Positions 1-10,948 of a stretch of DNA of 64,000 nucleotides are shown one piece after another. The stretch is from assembly GCF_030272615.1 (NCBI RefSeq), contig NC_081410.1:139540849-139604848 (forward strand), given 5' to 3'. The notes beneath the pieces were generated by a model. That model made no database searches. It had not been told where the DNA came from and saw nothing but the letters and a program-made list of their open reading frames with translations. Both the position numbers and the translations under genes were made by a program. Within the stretch, counting starts at the first letter, position 1. Each line of letters opens with the position of its first letter. The stretch is from Cryptomeria japonica (lineage: Eukaryota > Streptophyta > Pinopsida > Cupressales > Cupressaceae).

Positions 1-1
1 A

Positions 2-1050
2 AATATCAAACTTGAAGATGATTTGAGGACTACTAAGGAATTCATTAAAGGAATTTAGGAGAACCTAGTTATAGCACAAAATAAGAGGAAGGAACTTCAT
101 GAGAAAATGCAAAAACATGATGATGAAAAGGAAACTCTTAGAGATATTGTAGAGAAGTTGAGACAAGAGAACACTAACATGAGAAATGAAATGCAAGATT
201 TAACCATGAGGCTATGTAAGGATATTGAAGATGGGAAGAAGAATGAAGAAGACTTGACTAGAAGACTTAATGATGGAGGTAATGAAAATCTGAGACTTTG
301 TCATGAAATTGATATGCTAAAGAAAAATTTGATTCACATGCAACGTGATAAAGAGGAGTGTATGAGACAAGTTGGGATTCTAGAAAATGAGTTGATCACT
401 CCAAATGAACACAAAGACAAATTCAAGAAAATTTCAGAAAGACTTGATGACATGATGAAAAGACAAAAAATTGATGGAGATACAATTGGACTTGGATTTG
501 AACATGAAGAAAGTTTTGGGACTACAAATAATCAAGATCACAGTAAACTGGTAAGACAACCTAATGCTTATAAATTTAATGGGAAATGTTTCAATTGCAA
601 CAAATTTGGTCATAGAGAAAATCAATGCAGATTTAGAAATAATCAAAATACAAATTTTCCCATCGGTCAATGTTCCAAATGCAATAAAATTGGTCATAAC
701 TTAGAAAATTGTAGAATGAATGTGAAATGCTATGTTTGTGGTAGATTTGGACATTTATCTAATCAATGCAGAAAACAAACCAGTCAAGGATATGGAAAAG
801 CTATACAGAGGAATAATGTAACTTGTTATGCATGTAACAAGATTGGGCATATTGCAAAATTTTGTAAAAGCAAGACTATACTGGTGAACAATAAAGGATC
901 TAATGAGAAAGGAAAGGAAAAAGTAAATGAAATAAAGCAAGAATTTTCAAAACAATGGATAAAAAGAGAGATCAAAGAGTTGATGAATCTGTCTCTACAC
1001 CAGTAGAACAGAGTAATCCTCCATTGGTAGGAGATTATTCATCTAACTAA
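2..1050 (+). pseudogene. Gag-like protein of element A, coiled coil plus four CCHC zinc knuckles
   Basis: This would be the nucleocapsid part of a retrotransposon Gag, which binds the element RNA in cytoplasmic particles. The open stretch from the Met at 107 to the stop at 1006 is 299 codons. Residues about 1-125 are highly charged and heptad-like (coiled coil). Four CX2CX4HX4C knuckles follow at about residues 161-174, 189-202, 208-221 and 240-253, all with Cys and His intact. The same frame continues upstream to the window edge but meets an in-frame TAG at 56-58, so 107 is not the true start. Near the 3' end a frame change hides a tail that ends at 1050 by comparison with element B. Four knuckles is more than the single knuckle of most plant Copia Gags. 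ORF2 follows about 300 nt downstream. Confidence 0.8.
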
Positions 1051-1343
1051 AGAATAATCTTTAGTGGGTATGGAAACAAGTTGACAATCATGCATTTTAC
1101 CCTTGGTTGATGGTAAGAAGACACGTTTCTTCTTTACCGATAAATATGTTAAGATTTCACTTAACTGGCAAGCATTTAATGGTTTTTGAAGAACTTTTTT
1201 ATTATAAATCACCGAAAACCCTCATTTCAAACCACCAAGCATTCAGAGAGCTCAAAATTGAGAAAAGGCATCCTAAAGGTGAAGCAACAAGGTGTTCTTC
1301 AGACATTCAAATATTTCAAGTTAAAAGGTATTTATCTTTTGAA

Positions 1344-2348
1344 ATGGCATCTTCATCTTCTGCACCTAAATTTATTGCAAACCCTACTGTGGTAGAGAAA
1401 ATTAAGCGACCTAGACCTGTATTTAAAATCATTCCCGAGATCACAAAGCAAGATGATTCCATCAGAGCCTTCTCTAACATTCTGAAGGGAGTTGATTTTG
1501 CCGAAGACCCGAGGATTTATATTCACTGCAACATAGAAAATTTAGGGTCTGATGATTTGAAGAACATATATAAGGATGTTATCACTGATGAACAAGGTCT
1601 GATTAAGCCTGAGCATAAGATTGTAGGAGACTTAGGATTTTCTAAAATTCTAAACATTCCTAAATTTCTAGATAAAATAATTCATCTTGTTCTGAGAAGA
1701 GTTCATGGGGAGTTTATGTGGCTAGAATCTATTTTTAAAATCACTAAGGAAGCAATTAAGGCAGTTATTGGTTTACCTTCAACCAGTACTAGACCCAACA
1801 AAAAGAAGAAGATACCAAACAAGGGTGTTATAGACCTAACCGGAGCTACATTTGACAACAGATCTCTTAGGGTTAATGATATCACTGGTGCAAATGTGAA
1901 ATATGTGAGCATGGTATTTGGATATAGGGTTACGCATGAAAATAGGTTAAATTATGTTTCTAGTTTGTGTATTCATAGTGCATATGAGATGGTTAAGAAA
2001 AATGCTAAAATTGACATCTGTGAGTGGCTTAAGGATGAATTGCTAGATAAATTGAATAAAATTAAGGGTGATAAGAAGGGGACATTCCAGTTTGGGAATC
2101 TACTTATGTGTTTAATGATTTACTTCACAAAGGAGATACCCAACATTGGTCACAAGGACTTTGCATATGACATCCTAGTAGGTAGACAGATCAAGGAAGC
2201 TATTACTGACATTGGTGCTAACAGTGATGGCATGGTAAAAGCCTATTTTGAAAACTTTCAAACCAAAATGAAGGCTAGAGAAAGGATACCACAAAGCATT
2301 GTAGATAAATATGACAAGAAAATATGTTTTGTAATCAAACGTGATTGA
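1344..2348 (+). CDS. ORF2 N-terminal domain of element A, unknown function
   Basis: I do not recognise this protein with certainty. The open frame begins at 1107, but the Met at 1344 is chosen because the homologous ORF in element B starts at the equivalent place (10949). The region from 1344 has about 334 residues and looks globular. Its most conserved block against B is RVHGEFMWL followed by KITKEAI and GLPS (about 1696-1776). This loosely recalls the plant mobile domain or plant transposon protein class, where a Trp-rich segment precedes a short Gly-Leu-Pro motif, but that link is from memory and weak. No catalytic motif of a polymerase, integrase or protease is seen. It is followed by a frame-broken, basic then coiled-coil C-terminal region. 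It sits where pol would be in an autonomous element. Confidence 0.6.
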   Translation: MASSSSAPKFIANPTVVEKIKRPRPVFKIIPEITKQDDSIRAFSNILKGVDFAEDPRIYIHCNIENLGSDDLKNIYKDVITDEQGLIKPEHKIVGDLGFSKILNIPKFLDKIIHLVLRRVHGEFMWLESIFKITKEAIKAVIGLPSTSTRPNKKKKIPNKGVIDLTGATFDNRSLRVNDITGANVKYVSMVFGYRVTHENRLNYVSSLCIHSAYEMVKKNAKIDICEWLKDELLDKLNKIKGDKKGTFQFGNLLMCLMIYFTKEIPNIGHKDFAYDILVGRQIKEAITDIGANSDGMVKAYFENFQTKMKARERIPQSIVDKYDKKICFVIKRD

Positions 2349-4640
2349 ACATGGATGGAAGTTGTTACTCCTAGAACTATTTGGATAATAGAAATGGGTT
2401 ATGAAGTTGATCTGAATATTCTTGAAGCATATGCTAAAACACTTCTTGATGCACCTAAGGAACCATCTAAATAAATTTTTGGAAGTGTTCAGACCATTGA
2501 GAGTACTATTTCGATGCAGAAGCAAAGAAAAAGAAGAGAAAAATTCATCAAAGATGCATCCAAGATGGCTAAGGAAGAAAATAAAATGTGATGAACATAA
2601 GCAGTATTTCAGCCAGTGAACTGGAAGGACTGGAACCAGTAGCCCATGTTTCACCGGTTGTCACCTCTTCGGATATAGATAATGGTAGGGCAACAGAGTT
2701 TAAAAGAGTAGAAAGGAAGAAGAGAAAACCTTCACTAGTAACTTCTCCTTCTCCTAAAAATGAAAGGACATTAAGGAAGAAGCAGCAGGATGTAAGGGAG
2801 CCTAAGAAAAAGCTAACTCTAAAGAAGAAACAAACTAAGGCATCAGATGCCCTTACACCAGAGGAATTAATCAATGAAATAACACAAGAAGGTAATCTTA
2901 GTAATGTAAATGAATATTATCATTCCTTCAAGGATTATGACAAGGAGACTATAGTGGCTAGTATTATTTTGCATCTTGATATCTACAAGAAAGTTTTGAT
3001 TGAGGTTGTGATCTTCCTAATGACTTGTATATAAGATTAGAGACCAAAAGGATGTCGGTTATGGAACTAGATAAAAAAAGTTAAAGGTTGAAGCATTGTT
3101 AGCTGTTCACCCCATTAATTCTAGGAAAGAGATTGATGAACTGATTGTTGAAGCCAACCGGTCAGTTTTTGTGAGTGGTCACTGGAAGGTTAGTCTAATG
3201 GATGGGAGAGTAAAAGAGATAGTTGATGAAACTGCACATAGTTGGGATATATTTTTTGTTGAAAAAGAAAAGAAAATTGAAAGGAGTAGACAAAATTGGA
3301 TAATACTTTTACAAAGGTATATCAAAAGGACAAAGGTAAAGGTAAAACTGGTAGTATAACTGTTATAAAGGTCACAGATAACCTTCCTCCACCAGCACAG
3401 GATACTCGGCCAATAACTTCAGATACACCGATACATACAGACAGTCAACCGGATAAGGAAACTAAATAAATAACACATGATGACATTAATCCGGATTCTG
3501 AAATTCTTTTCACTATGAATGTTGATAAACAAGATTTTAATATTGTTGTGGATAAGGATACCTCTGAAGTTAAGATAGTCGATGCTAAGAACATTGAGAT
3601 CTTTGAGTCACCGGTTAACACTGCTGACTCTCGGAACATTAAAATACTAGGAGAAGCTAAGAAATAGGAGATTGAGAAATTGGAAGATGCAGAGGTACTT
3701 ACACAGACTGAAAAAGTAGAAGCAAAAGTAATAACACAGAGTGAGAAACTGACAAAAACTTTAAATAAAGAGGAAACAATTGATGGAAACAAGGAGGAAA
3801 TTGTTAAGGCAATTGGTCAAAAATCAGTTGAAAGGAAATTTATTACTGAAACGAGCACATCTACTACTGATTTTTGACCTACAAATACGACTAATGTTCT
3901 TTTGGATTCTATAAGGAGGATAACTTATTGCAATGCCTTGGCATTCAAGGTTATTGATGATACACTGCCTATTTTGCAAATGATTGCACCGACCTGTAAG
4001 ATAGATCATATTGAGGATTCTTTAGGTAAACTGGACACATTATCCAAATTTATTGCTTCAAATGTTCTAACTATAGATAAGGTGAATGAAGAAATTGTTA
4101 AGGAAAGAGTGAATAAATAAAAAGGAGAATTATTTAAGAATACCATCAAAGACTATAATGAGCACATTGATTCCTTATTACCGGTACTAAATTCAACAAT
4201 TTTGGAGTATAAGGATTTGTACAAAGAAGCTTGCAAGCCTCACCACTTGACTGAAGACATTGATGAGGAAATTAAGAGAACACAAAAGGAAATAGATGAC
4301 ATAGCAGATAATATGATAGGTTCTTTAGAACTTACCTCTATTTTTGAACAAGAAATGACAATTTATGAGGAAAAGATTTAAAATTTGGAAAAAGAAAAGG
4401 CAAGGATATGATTGAAGCCGAAGAGCTAAAAACAAGCTTGGTCCTAGATTTGACAATCTTATAGCTCAGTAGGTTGAGCTATCAAAGGCAACAATTCAAG
4501 GAGAATGGTCACAGGAGCAACAGATGCATTATCTGACCAGCTTGATCCAATAGACAAAAACCATTATTTCTGAGAATAACAAATTCACGCAGAACCTAAA
4601 TCTAATTTTGGTGGACATTTTTCAACTTGTACATAACCGG
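2349..4640 (+). pseudogene. ORF2 C-terminal region of element A, basic linker and coiled coil, frame-broken
   Basis: Similarity to element B continues past the stop at 2346-2348. Open pieces at 2588-3034, 3096-3359, 3680-3877 and 3902-4120 are in different frames or separated by stops. The first piece has Lys-rich clusters (about 2700-2840) ending in a block near 2860 (TPEELINEIT) that matches the B sequence resuming after 19943. The later pieces are Glu/Lys-rich and heptad-like, and the last frame can be read through its stop to about 4380. The intact protein was probably of the order of 1,000 residues with an N-terminal globular domain and a coiled-coil tail. No enzyme domain is visible. 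A structural or RNA-binding role is only a guess. Confidence 0.5.
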
Positions 4641-4858
4641 TTATAGGCTATGAGGTAGAAATATTGTATTCTTTGATTATTTTTGACATCCTTTGTCGTT
4701 GATGTCAAAGGGGGAGTAGTATGGACAAAAAAGCATAGAAGAGATAATTTGATTAGGAGAAGCACACTTTTTTGGGGATCCATTTTGGGACTTCATCTTT
4801 GCACAATAGTTTTTGGATTTTTCTCATGAGTGTTACCATCAATGCCAAAGGGGAAGAT
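4641..4858 (+). promoter_or_regulatory. 3' untranslated region and polypurine tracts of element A
   Basis: Two purine tracts of the same style occur: gtcaaagggggagtag near 4705-4720 and ccaaaggggaag at 4845-4856, directly before the LTR. The second is the expected plus-strand primer. The segment ttaccatcaatg at 4833-4844 is complementary (11 of 12) to cattgatggcaa at 4898-4909 inside the LTR, so the tract and LTR start lie in the loop of a possible hairpin. Confidence 0.6.
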
Positions 4859-5657
4859 TGTTGGCATTCTACACTCAATGAGAATGGTTGATGTTGTCAT
4901 TGATGGCAACCAGCCGATAACAGGTTGTACAAGTTCACCGACAACACATACATCATACACCGGCAGGCACATTCACCGGCACTCAGACTGACATGAAACA
5001 AAGTTTTACTTATATGAATTGTATTGTAAATGTAATTAATTATTTGTAAGCTAACATGATATATTATAAAGACTCATATATGTATGAGATCTTATAGGTC
5101 AATTTTGATATAGCATAGGATAGAACAATATTATGTAGAAGATAGCGAAAGGATTGTGTAATAAGGCAGATAGGTTATGTGAGTGAATTTTATTCATTGG
5201 CAAGGTTTTTGGTTAAGGTTTCTAACAGCTTAAACCGGTACTGAATCAAGCATTGCAGATGCTAATTTGAGCAATACATTATCTTGCATTTAATTATCCA
5301 TTTTGTAGTCAGTGAGACTCTTCTATTGAGCAATGAGCTCTAGGTTGTTGGCCTTCCTGCATGTGCAGGCCCATATTGTAAGTAATATTTATTCATATTG
5401 GCTAGTGAGTAAATATTATGGGTCACAAATCCAACTGAGGTTTTTCCCTTAATGGGTTTCCTTGCCAAAATATCTTGTGTTATGGTGTGCATTTATGTTG
5501 TCTCTGTTATTTCTATTTGTTGTATTTTTACTTGTTTACTGGTACATTAATTTGAGTTGCAAAGTTATAAATAAGATCAATTATTCCATAAATCAGTTAG
5601 ACACTGATTCAACCCCCCCCCCTCTAAGTGCCTTTGGGACTATCATTGCTTCTAACA
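4859..5657 (+). repeat. 3' LTR of element A
   Basis: The LTR is 799 bp, starts TGTTGGCATT and ends CTAACA, giving the usual TG...CA ends with inverted TGTTGG/CTAACA-type termini. A C-rich tract at about 5612-5622 precedes the end, as in the other Copia-type LTRs here. The block at about 5330-5450 (end of the LTR U3/R part, ending near the phrase gggtcacaaatcc) matches the LTRs of B and K. Confidence 0.8.
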
Positions 5658-5679
5658 AGTTAAAGTCCTATTTCACAGT

Positions 5680-6875
5680 TGTAAAGTGGAAAATTGGATC
5701 CTAGTGACTCCCCACCTAGGAGAGAGAAAGGAAGTCGCTAGGATGATTTTCTCTTGGGGGAACTTTACATTCAAAAGAGGGGCTTGAATCCACTAGATCC
5801 AAATCCAAGGGTGGAAAGGATGTGAATTCAAAGTGGATTGCAAGGGTTGAAGTGTGATTTACCCTCTTTTGTAAATGAGAAAGTTGACTTGTTGACTATG
5901 TAGAAAGATAGATAAAATGAGTGAAATGAGGGGCTACTAGTTTGGGATTGCGTTGTAACTTTGAATCTAAGATATCTAGAATGGTATGGATCTACCCTGT
6001 AAATTTGAGGAAAAGTTGTTGGGATCGTGCTGAAAGTGTCCACGGTCCTCTAAAAAATCCACAAAATGAAAAGGGTTCTTTTGTCCCTGCAAATGAATCC
6101 CAAACTTGCAATTATAGCTATGCACCTACAACCTACACACAAAAAAGAGGGGAAGAAGGATTGTGGATGGGGGTTTTTCTCAATCAAACCTCGGTTGAGG
6201 AATCAACCTTGAAAGCAAGTAATTGCAAATGCTTGAATGTAAACAATGGAAATGTATACCTTGTAGATCTGCAATTTGTTGATCATGGTTGCTTTTCTTC
6301 TTGAATGAAATCATAAGTGTCGCATGAAATGACATGTAACATAAAAAAACCCTAATGCACATGCATGCTTGCAAATGAATGTAGTGATGTTGCTCCAAGA
6401 GATGAATGAAGAAGAATTGAGTACTCAAATTATTGATGAAGACCTTGAAACCTCATATCTTATCCTTATGCCTATCATCTTTATCATGTGAAGCCCCTAA
6501 ATGAGGGAATTGAATCTCCTTTTATACATGCCTAGAGGATTAATTCTCAATCACTGAAGGCTGACAAAGAAGAATTTCAAACCCCAAAGTTGGATTGTGC
6601 ATAGGAAACTAGGCAAACCCAACATAGGGCCACCCTAAGATGTGGGGATAGGGGTGCCATGCCCCTGTCCTACGGGGGAGAGGGGCACCATGCCCTTGTC
6701 TTGCCCTATTTTGGGGCCCAGACAGGGTCTAAGGCAGAAACAAAGCCTAGACAAGGAGGGTTTTAAGGGGTGAAAATGCAAAAATAGGTCTTGGTTAAGA
6801 AGGAAGATGTCATCGCCAAGGTGAGGGCCTCAAAAATGGTTAGAATTGCTAGGGTTGAAATTTTATGACACTACA
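5680..6875 (-). repeat. 3' LTR of element I
   Basis: The LTR is 1,196 bp and on the plus strand runs from TGTAAAGTGGAAAA to GACACTACA. It matches 48387-49493 over its whole length. A GC-rich stretch (about 6640-6740) contrasts with the AT-rich surroundings. The purine tract AAAGTAGGGGATAAA, read on the minus strand at 6876-6890, abuts its right end and is the likely plus-strand primer. Confidence 0.8.
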
Positions 6876-6923
6876 TTTATCCCCTACTTTAGTGGGAGTA
6901 TGGCTTATGCCACTACTATCGGT

Positions 6924-7874
6924 TGTTGGCAAGTGACACTCAATTGGTTAGTTTCACTATGTTGTCATTGATGGCAACATGGTAATGTGTTTTGGCTTCA
7001 TGTTTTGATTCTATGGTGTACCGGTAGGCACTTTACATATGCTTCACCGGTATCGGCACCAGCAGGACAAAGGGATTTCTTTGGTCACCGACAATGCAGG
7101 TCGACATGGTTTAGTAAAGGTTATCGATATTGGAGGATGAAATATCTTGGATCTAGCATCATCAATTGATTTTAATGTTTATGTGTTTATATTATCTGGC
7201 TGACATGTAATTTGATATTGTAAATTTCTTTGTAAGCCGACATAAGGCATGTAAAGTTGTATAGGATATATAGGACAGTTTGATAGATCATTTTTATATG
7301 ATAGAGATAGAAGAGACATATGATAGGAGATTATGGATATGCGAATGTAATATGATGTGAAATATATTAGAGAGATCGTGTATGTGAGGAAATTCATGTA
7401 AGGGTTATTCTAGTAAAGGGTTTAGGGTTTCAAACCGAAACAAATAGAACTTAAACTGGAACTATATACTGGCATAAAAGATGCTATCTTAAGTAGTTCA
7501 CACTTATCTGGATTGTAGTCTAGAATTTTATGTAGTCAATGAGGATCCTTTTGTAATTGAGTAGTGTGCTCTAGGCTGTAAGCCTTCCCGCAAGTGCAGG
7601 CCCCTCAAATTTTGTAATATCTCTTCATATGGCTAGTGGATTGATATTGTGGGTCACAAATCCCACTGTGTTTTTTCCTCTTTAAGGTTTTCCAAGTAGA
7701 AATTTGTGTGTTATGATTCTCTTTTATGTGATTGGCCTATTGGTTTCTTTTCTTCTTTCAATTTTGTATGTACTGGTATACCGATTGGTGTATGCATGTT
7801 TTAATAAGGCTAAAACTTATCATTTCGGTATAACACTGATTCATGCCCCCTCTCAGTGTTATTGGTTTCTAATA
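6924..7874 (+). repeat. 5' LTR of element B
   Basis: The LTR is 951 bp and starts TGTTGGCAAG. It ends CTAATA at 7874, where the 3' copy has CCAACA, so the terminal CA has changed to TA. The last 50 bases contain the perfect 10-bp stem with C-rich loop at 7830-7862. Confidence 0.85.
7830..7862 (+). other. C-loop hairpin at the end of the B 5' LTR
   Basis: ATAACACTGA at 7830-7839 pairs perfectly with TCAGTGTTAT at 7853-7862, leaving a 13-nt loop rich in C. The same 10-bp stem is present in the 3' LTR at 24115-24124 and 24141-24150 with a longer C tract in the loop. In the RNA it would lie about 15 nt upstream of the primer site. Confidence 0.75.
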
Positions 7875-7876
7875 AT

Positions 7877-7888
7877 TGGTATCAGAGC
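7877..7888 (+). promoter_or_regulatory. Primer binding site of element B
   Basis: TGGTATCAGAGC lies two bases after the LTR end. This is complementary to the 3' end of plant initiator tRNA-Met, the usual Copia minus-strand primer. Confidence 0.9.
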
Positions 7889-7948
7889 CTTGTGCCTCGG
7901 AGGAAGTTTAACAACTTGAGGAAGATCTTGAAACCGGAATCCATAGAT

Positions 7949-9063
7949 ATGGCTTTGGAAAAACAACTTGAGATGGTACTTGAAGATTATGATGTTGAAA
8001 GGTTTAAGAACTTAAAGTGAAAAGATGAATTGAATTCTTTTAAGGAATTTATTCTTGTTCTACAAGAGAGGCTATCATTTGTTCAAGCTAGGAGGAAGGA
8101 ACTTTTGCAAAGTCAAGATGATGAAGAGAAAGATGCACTTAAGGAACAATGTCAAAAATTGAGTCAAGAGGACATGGTTATGAAAAATGAAATGCATGTT
8201 ATAACTATGAGGATGTCTAAGGAGATTGAGGACAGAAAGAAGAAAGAAGAAAATCTTGTTGTATCCCTAAAGAACAAATTTGAATAATGTGGTAGGTTGG
8301 TTCATGAAAATTATATGTTAAAACTAATTTGGTACAATCCCAAAGTAATGAAAAAGAGCTTGAGAGACAAATGGTAATTTTGAGAGAATATTTAACTACT
8401 GCAAGTGAGTACAAAGAAAAATTCAAGATTAGCTCAACATAGCTTGATGAGTTATTAAAAAGACAAAGGAAGATTGGAGATTCCAGTTGACTTGGATTTG
8501 AGCAAGGACAAAGTTTCAGTACTACTAATAAAGATCAGAACCATAAGGCACCGGTAAGGCAATTTAATGCTTATAAATTCAATGGTAGATGTTTTGTTTG
8601 CAATAGATTTGGTCACATGGCTAGGCAATGTAGAAATAGAGCAAATCAGAACCCTGATTCTACTCCCGATAAATGTTTTAAATGCAATAAGTTTGGTCAT
8701 AGGATAGAAGATTGTAGAATGAGTGTTAAATGCTATTCTTGTGAAAAATTTGGACATATGGCTAATCAGTGTAGGTCAAGCAATTTCACCGGTTTTAGCA
8801 AAGCAATTCAAAAGAACAATGTTACATGTTATGCATGTAATAAGGTTGGACATATTACTAAGTTCTATAGAAGCAAAAATCCACTGGTTAATAGCGGAGG
8901 ATCAAATGAGAAAGGAAAAGAGAAGGTTAGTGAAATCCAGCAAGATCATACTCAAAAATGGGTTAGGAAGACTGAAGAACAATCATCAGATGGGAATGTC
9001 TCGGTTACTTATCTGGTAGAAGAGGTTGCTCCTGCACCGATAGGGATCTCATCCAGTAACTAA
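7949..9063 (+). pseudogene. Gag-like protein of element B, four zinc knuckles, last one damaged
   Basis: The start ATG at 7949 is the first after the primer site and agrees in frame with the 8030-8287 piece; a TGA at 8018-8020 interrupts it. A frameshift near 8280-8600 separates the charged coiled-coil N-terminal part from the open piece 8617-9063. Knuckles CX2CX4HX4C begin at about 8590, 8673, 8730 and 8827. In the fourth the final Cys codon has become Tyr (KFY where A has KFC), so that knuckle cannot bind zinc. The protein matches element A Gag throughout and would be an RNA-binding particle protein. The tail ends at 9063, 44 bp before A-like leader sequence gives way to noncoding DNA. Confidence 0.8.
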
Positions 9064-9425
9064 GGTAGATAACTGAAGGGTAGGCAATAATTCATGAAGA
9101 TGATGCATATGCCCTAGGAAGTGGTTCTGGAAGATGTTCAGGATATAAGAGATGATAATCCGACATGGATACATTCTCAGTGAGATCCAGTATCTTTCAC
9201 CGGCAGTCATTTATGTCAATGGAAGATTAGGGTTTTTCTTGAAGGTTAAAAGGTTGAATACACTTAATTGTTAATCACCTTGCATTCAAAAAGATTTGAG
9301 AGCAATTAAGAGTGACTAAGTGTGATCAAAGGCAATTGAGAGAGATCAGATTTCTTCTTGAGCGATCTCATTGGCATCTAGAAAAATTTGTTGGAGGATT
9401 TCACCGAGAGCGAGCAAAAGGTATT
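9064..9425 (+). other. Spacer between gag and ORF2 of element B
   Basis: No ORF of note. It corresponds to 1051-1330 of element A and probably acts as the untranslated spacer or ORF2 leader. The last bases gtatt (9421-9425) are the left TSD of solo LTR D. Confidence 0.5.
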
Positions 9426-10933
9426 TGATGCAAAGGGATCCCCTAATCTAGACCTCTCAAGGGTTCAATCACTCAAGGTGAAACTCCAAAGGATCCTTCT
9501 ACATGCTAGGTGAAACCAACTCCCCATTCCAACTTCTATTGATCATGACTGATCATCTCATCAATTGCCTAAGGTTGCACTGTGAAGGTTTTAGTGACCT
9601 ACTCACACCTTTGGACCCTATTCAAGGATCAATACTTGGCTCCTAGTCTCCTCCATGCCCTAACATAAGGTATACTCTTCCCACATTTCATTTGAAAGAT
9701 CTACAATCCACTAGACTACAAACTAGGTTCACAAGCCAAAAATGCTTAACACTTTGATTAAATAAAACCAAAGTTACCTTCTTGTTGTCCTCTTAGATAT
9801 ACCTATACACAGAAGTATATAACTTTTGACCCAGTTCTAAACTTCTCAATCACTCTAGTGAGATTCTGAAAAAAATGATTTGGAACAACATATCCAAAAT
9901 TTAAACAAATCCAATGGTTAAACTCCAATAGATGGCCGTCACATCAGGCTACATTTTTCTATGACTGTCATTCTGTCACACTATGACTGCAATAGTCATA
10001 AAAACCTCTTGAATGCATGTGTCAATTCCTTAATGGAACCTTGAACACACCTTGGATAGGTAATATACATCCTGTCCCTCATCTCTACCTAAAATTAGGT
10101 TTTATTAATCACTAAAACAAAAGATATCACATTTGCAAGGTCACAGGTTACCCTAGTTCAAGGTTTTGGCAGATTTTAGTAAAACTTTGATATCTTTATC
10201 AAATGAACACCAAATCAAATGCCACTACCTCAAAAATAGAGTTAGATCATTCCTTTATCATCCCCAAACAAGAATATTTCAAAATACAAACATCAAATGC
10301 ATCAAAATTAATAAACGATCTGACTGTCCACATTGAAAACTCAGAAAATGCACATAAAAATATGGTTTTTATTGCTCCAAATGATTGTCTTCGACCATAC
10401 ACTCTCAATATCTACCAATATAATTATTTTACAACATTTTATCATATTTTTGGCCTTCAAGACCGAACCATAACCACCCAACTACCTCTAACCACCTATT
10501 TTTGTCATTTTTTGCAATTTTGACAATAAAAGTTGCTCAAAAAGTTGCTCAAGATTGACAATTTCATTTGTCAACTTGATACTTTGGAAACTAATCATCC
10601 TACCCAACCCAAATAATCATAAAATTACCTTTTAAACATTATTAAATTATTTTATTCATCATATTACCTATTCTACCCTTCAAAACCCAATTTTAGCCCT
10701 TGCTAGGCCTAATTGCCAATTTTGACAATTTTACACTTTTTTACCTTTCTATTACATTTCATTGCATTTATTGGCTCTAATGGCCATGATTACATTGTTT
10801 TAAGATCTTAAAGGCCTTTTAGACTTCATTACTCATTGCTTCTCCATGAGGGCCTATCAGTGACCCTAGTGCACCTTGCCTCCATAGGTCTTCATAGGTG
10901 CTCCATAGGTGTTCCATAGGTGCTCCTGCACCA
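9426..10933. mobile_element. Solo LTR D, inserted between gag and ORF2 of element B
   Basis: A 1,508-bp unit starts TGATGCA and ends TGCACCA, which are inverted with one mismatch, and is flanked by perfect 5-bp TSDs gtatt (9421-9425 and 10934-10938). Element A lacks it at the equivalent place. It has no coding capacity beyond short chance ORFs, so it is best read as a solo LTR left by recombination between two LTRs. Superfamily is not determined; the length suits Gypsy. Orientation is unknown. Confidence 0.8.
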
Positions 10934-10948
10934 GTATTTATCTTTAAC

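Larger units (their letters stand above)
1..5657 (+). mobile_element. Element A: 3' part of a non-autonomous Copia-like LTR retrotransposon
   Basis: The window opens inside this element. In order it holds a Gag-like ORF with four zinc knuckles, a long second ORF (ORF2), a purine-rich tract and a 3' LTR. No protease, integrase, reverse transcriptase or RNase H is visible on either strand, although the gap from Gag to the 3' LTR is about 3.8 kb. Organisation and ORF2 match element B at 6924-24162, so this is a family and not one damaged copy. The 5' LTR and 5' TSD lie left of the window; the predicted 3' TSD would be agtta at 5658-5662. Copia-like is inferred from the LTR ends, from the tRNA-Met-type primer site of its relative B, and from Gag similarity to element J. 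Confidence 0.8.

Noticed and set aside
5680-6875. Two independent solo LTRs at 5680-6875 and 48387-49493
   Set aside because: Neither has its own TSD, but the outer flanks acagt and atagt match with one transition, and primer-site and purine tract lie on the inner sides. A single split element fits better, although the imperfect TSD leaves some doubt.
7179-7397. Minus-strand ORF of 72 codons repeated at 23464-23682
   Set aside because: Both copies lie in the two LTRs of B at the same place, so the ORF is repeated because the LTR is. Composition is that of AT-rich noncoding DNA.
9426-10933. A host gene between gag and ORF2 of B
   Set aside because: The unit has TG...CA ends and perfect TSDs, no long ORF, and is absent from A.
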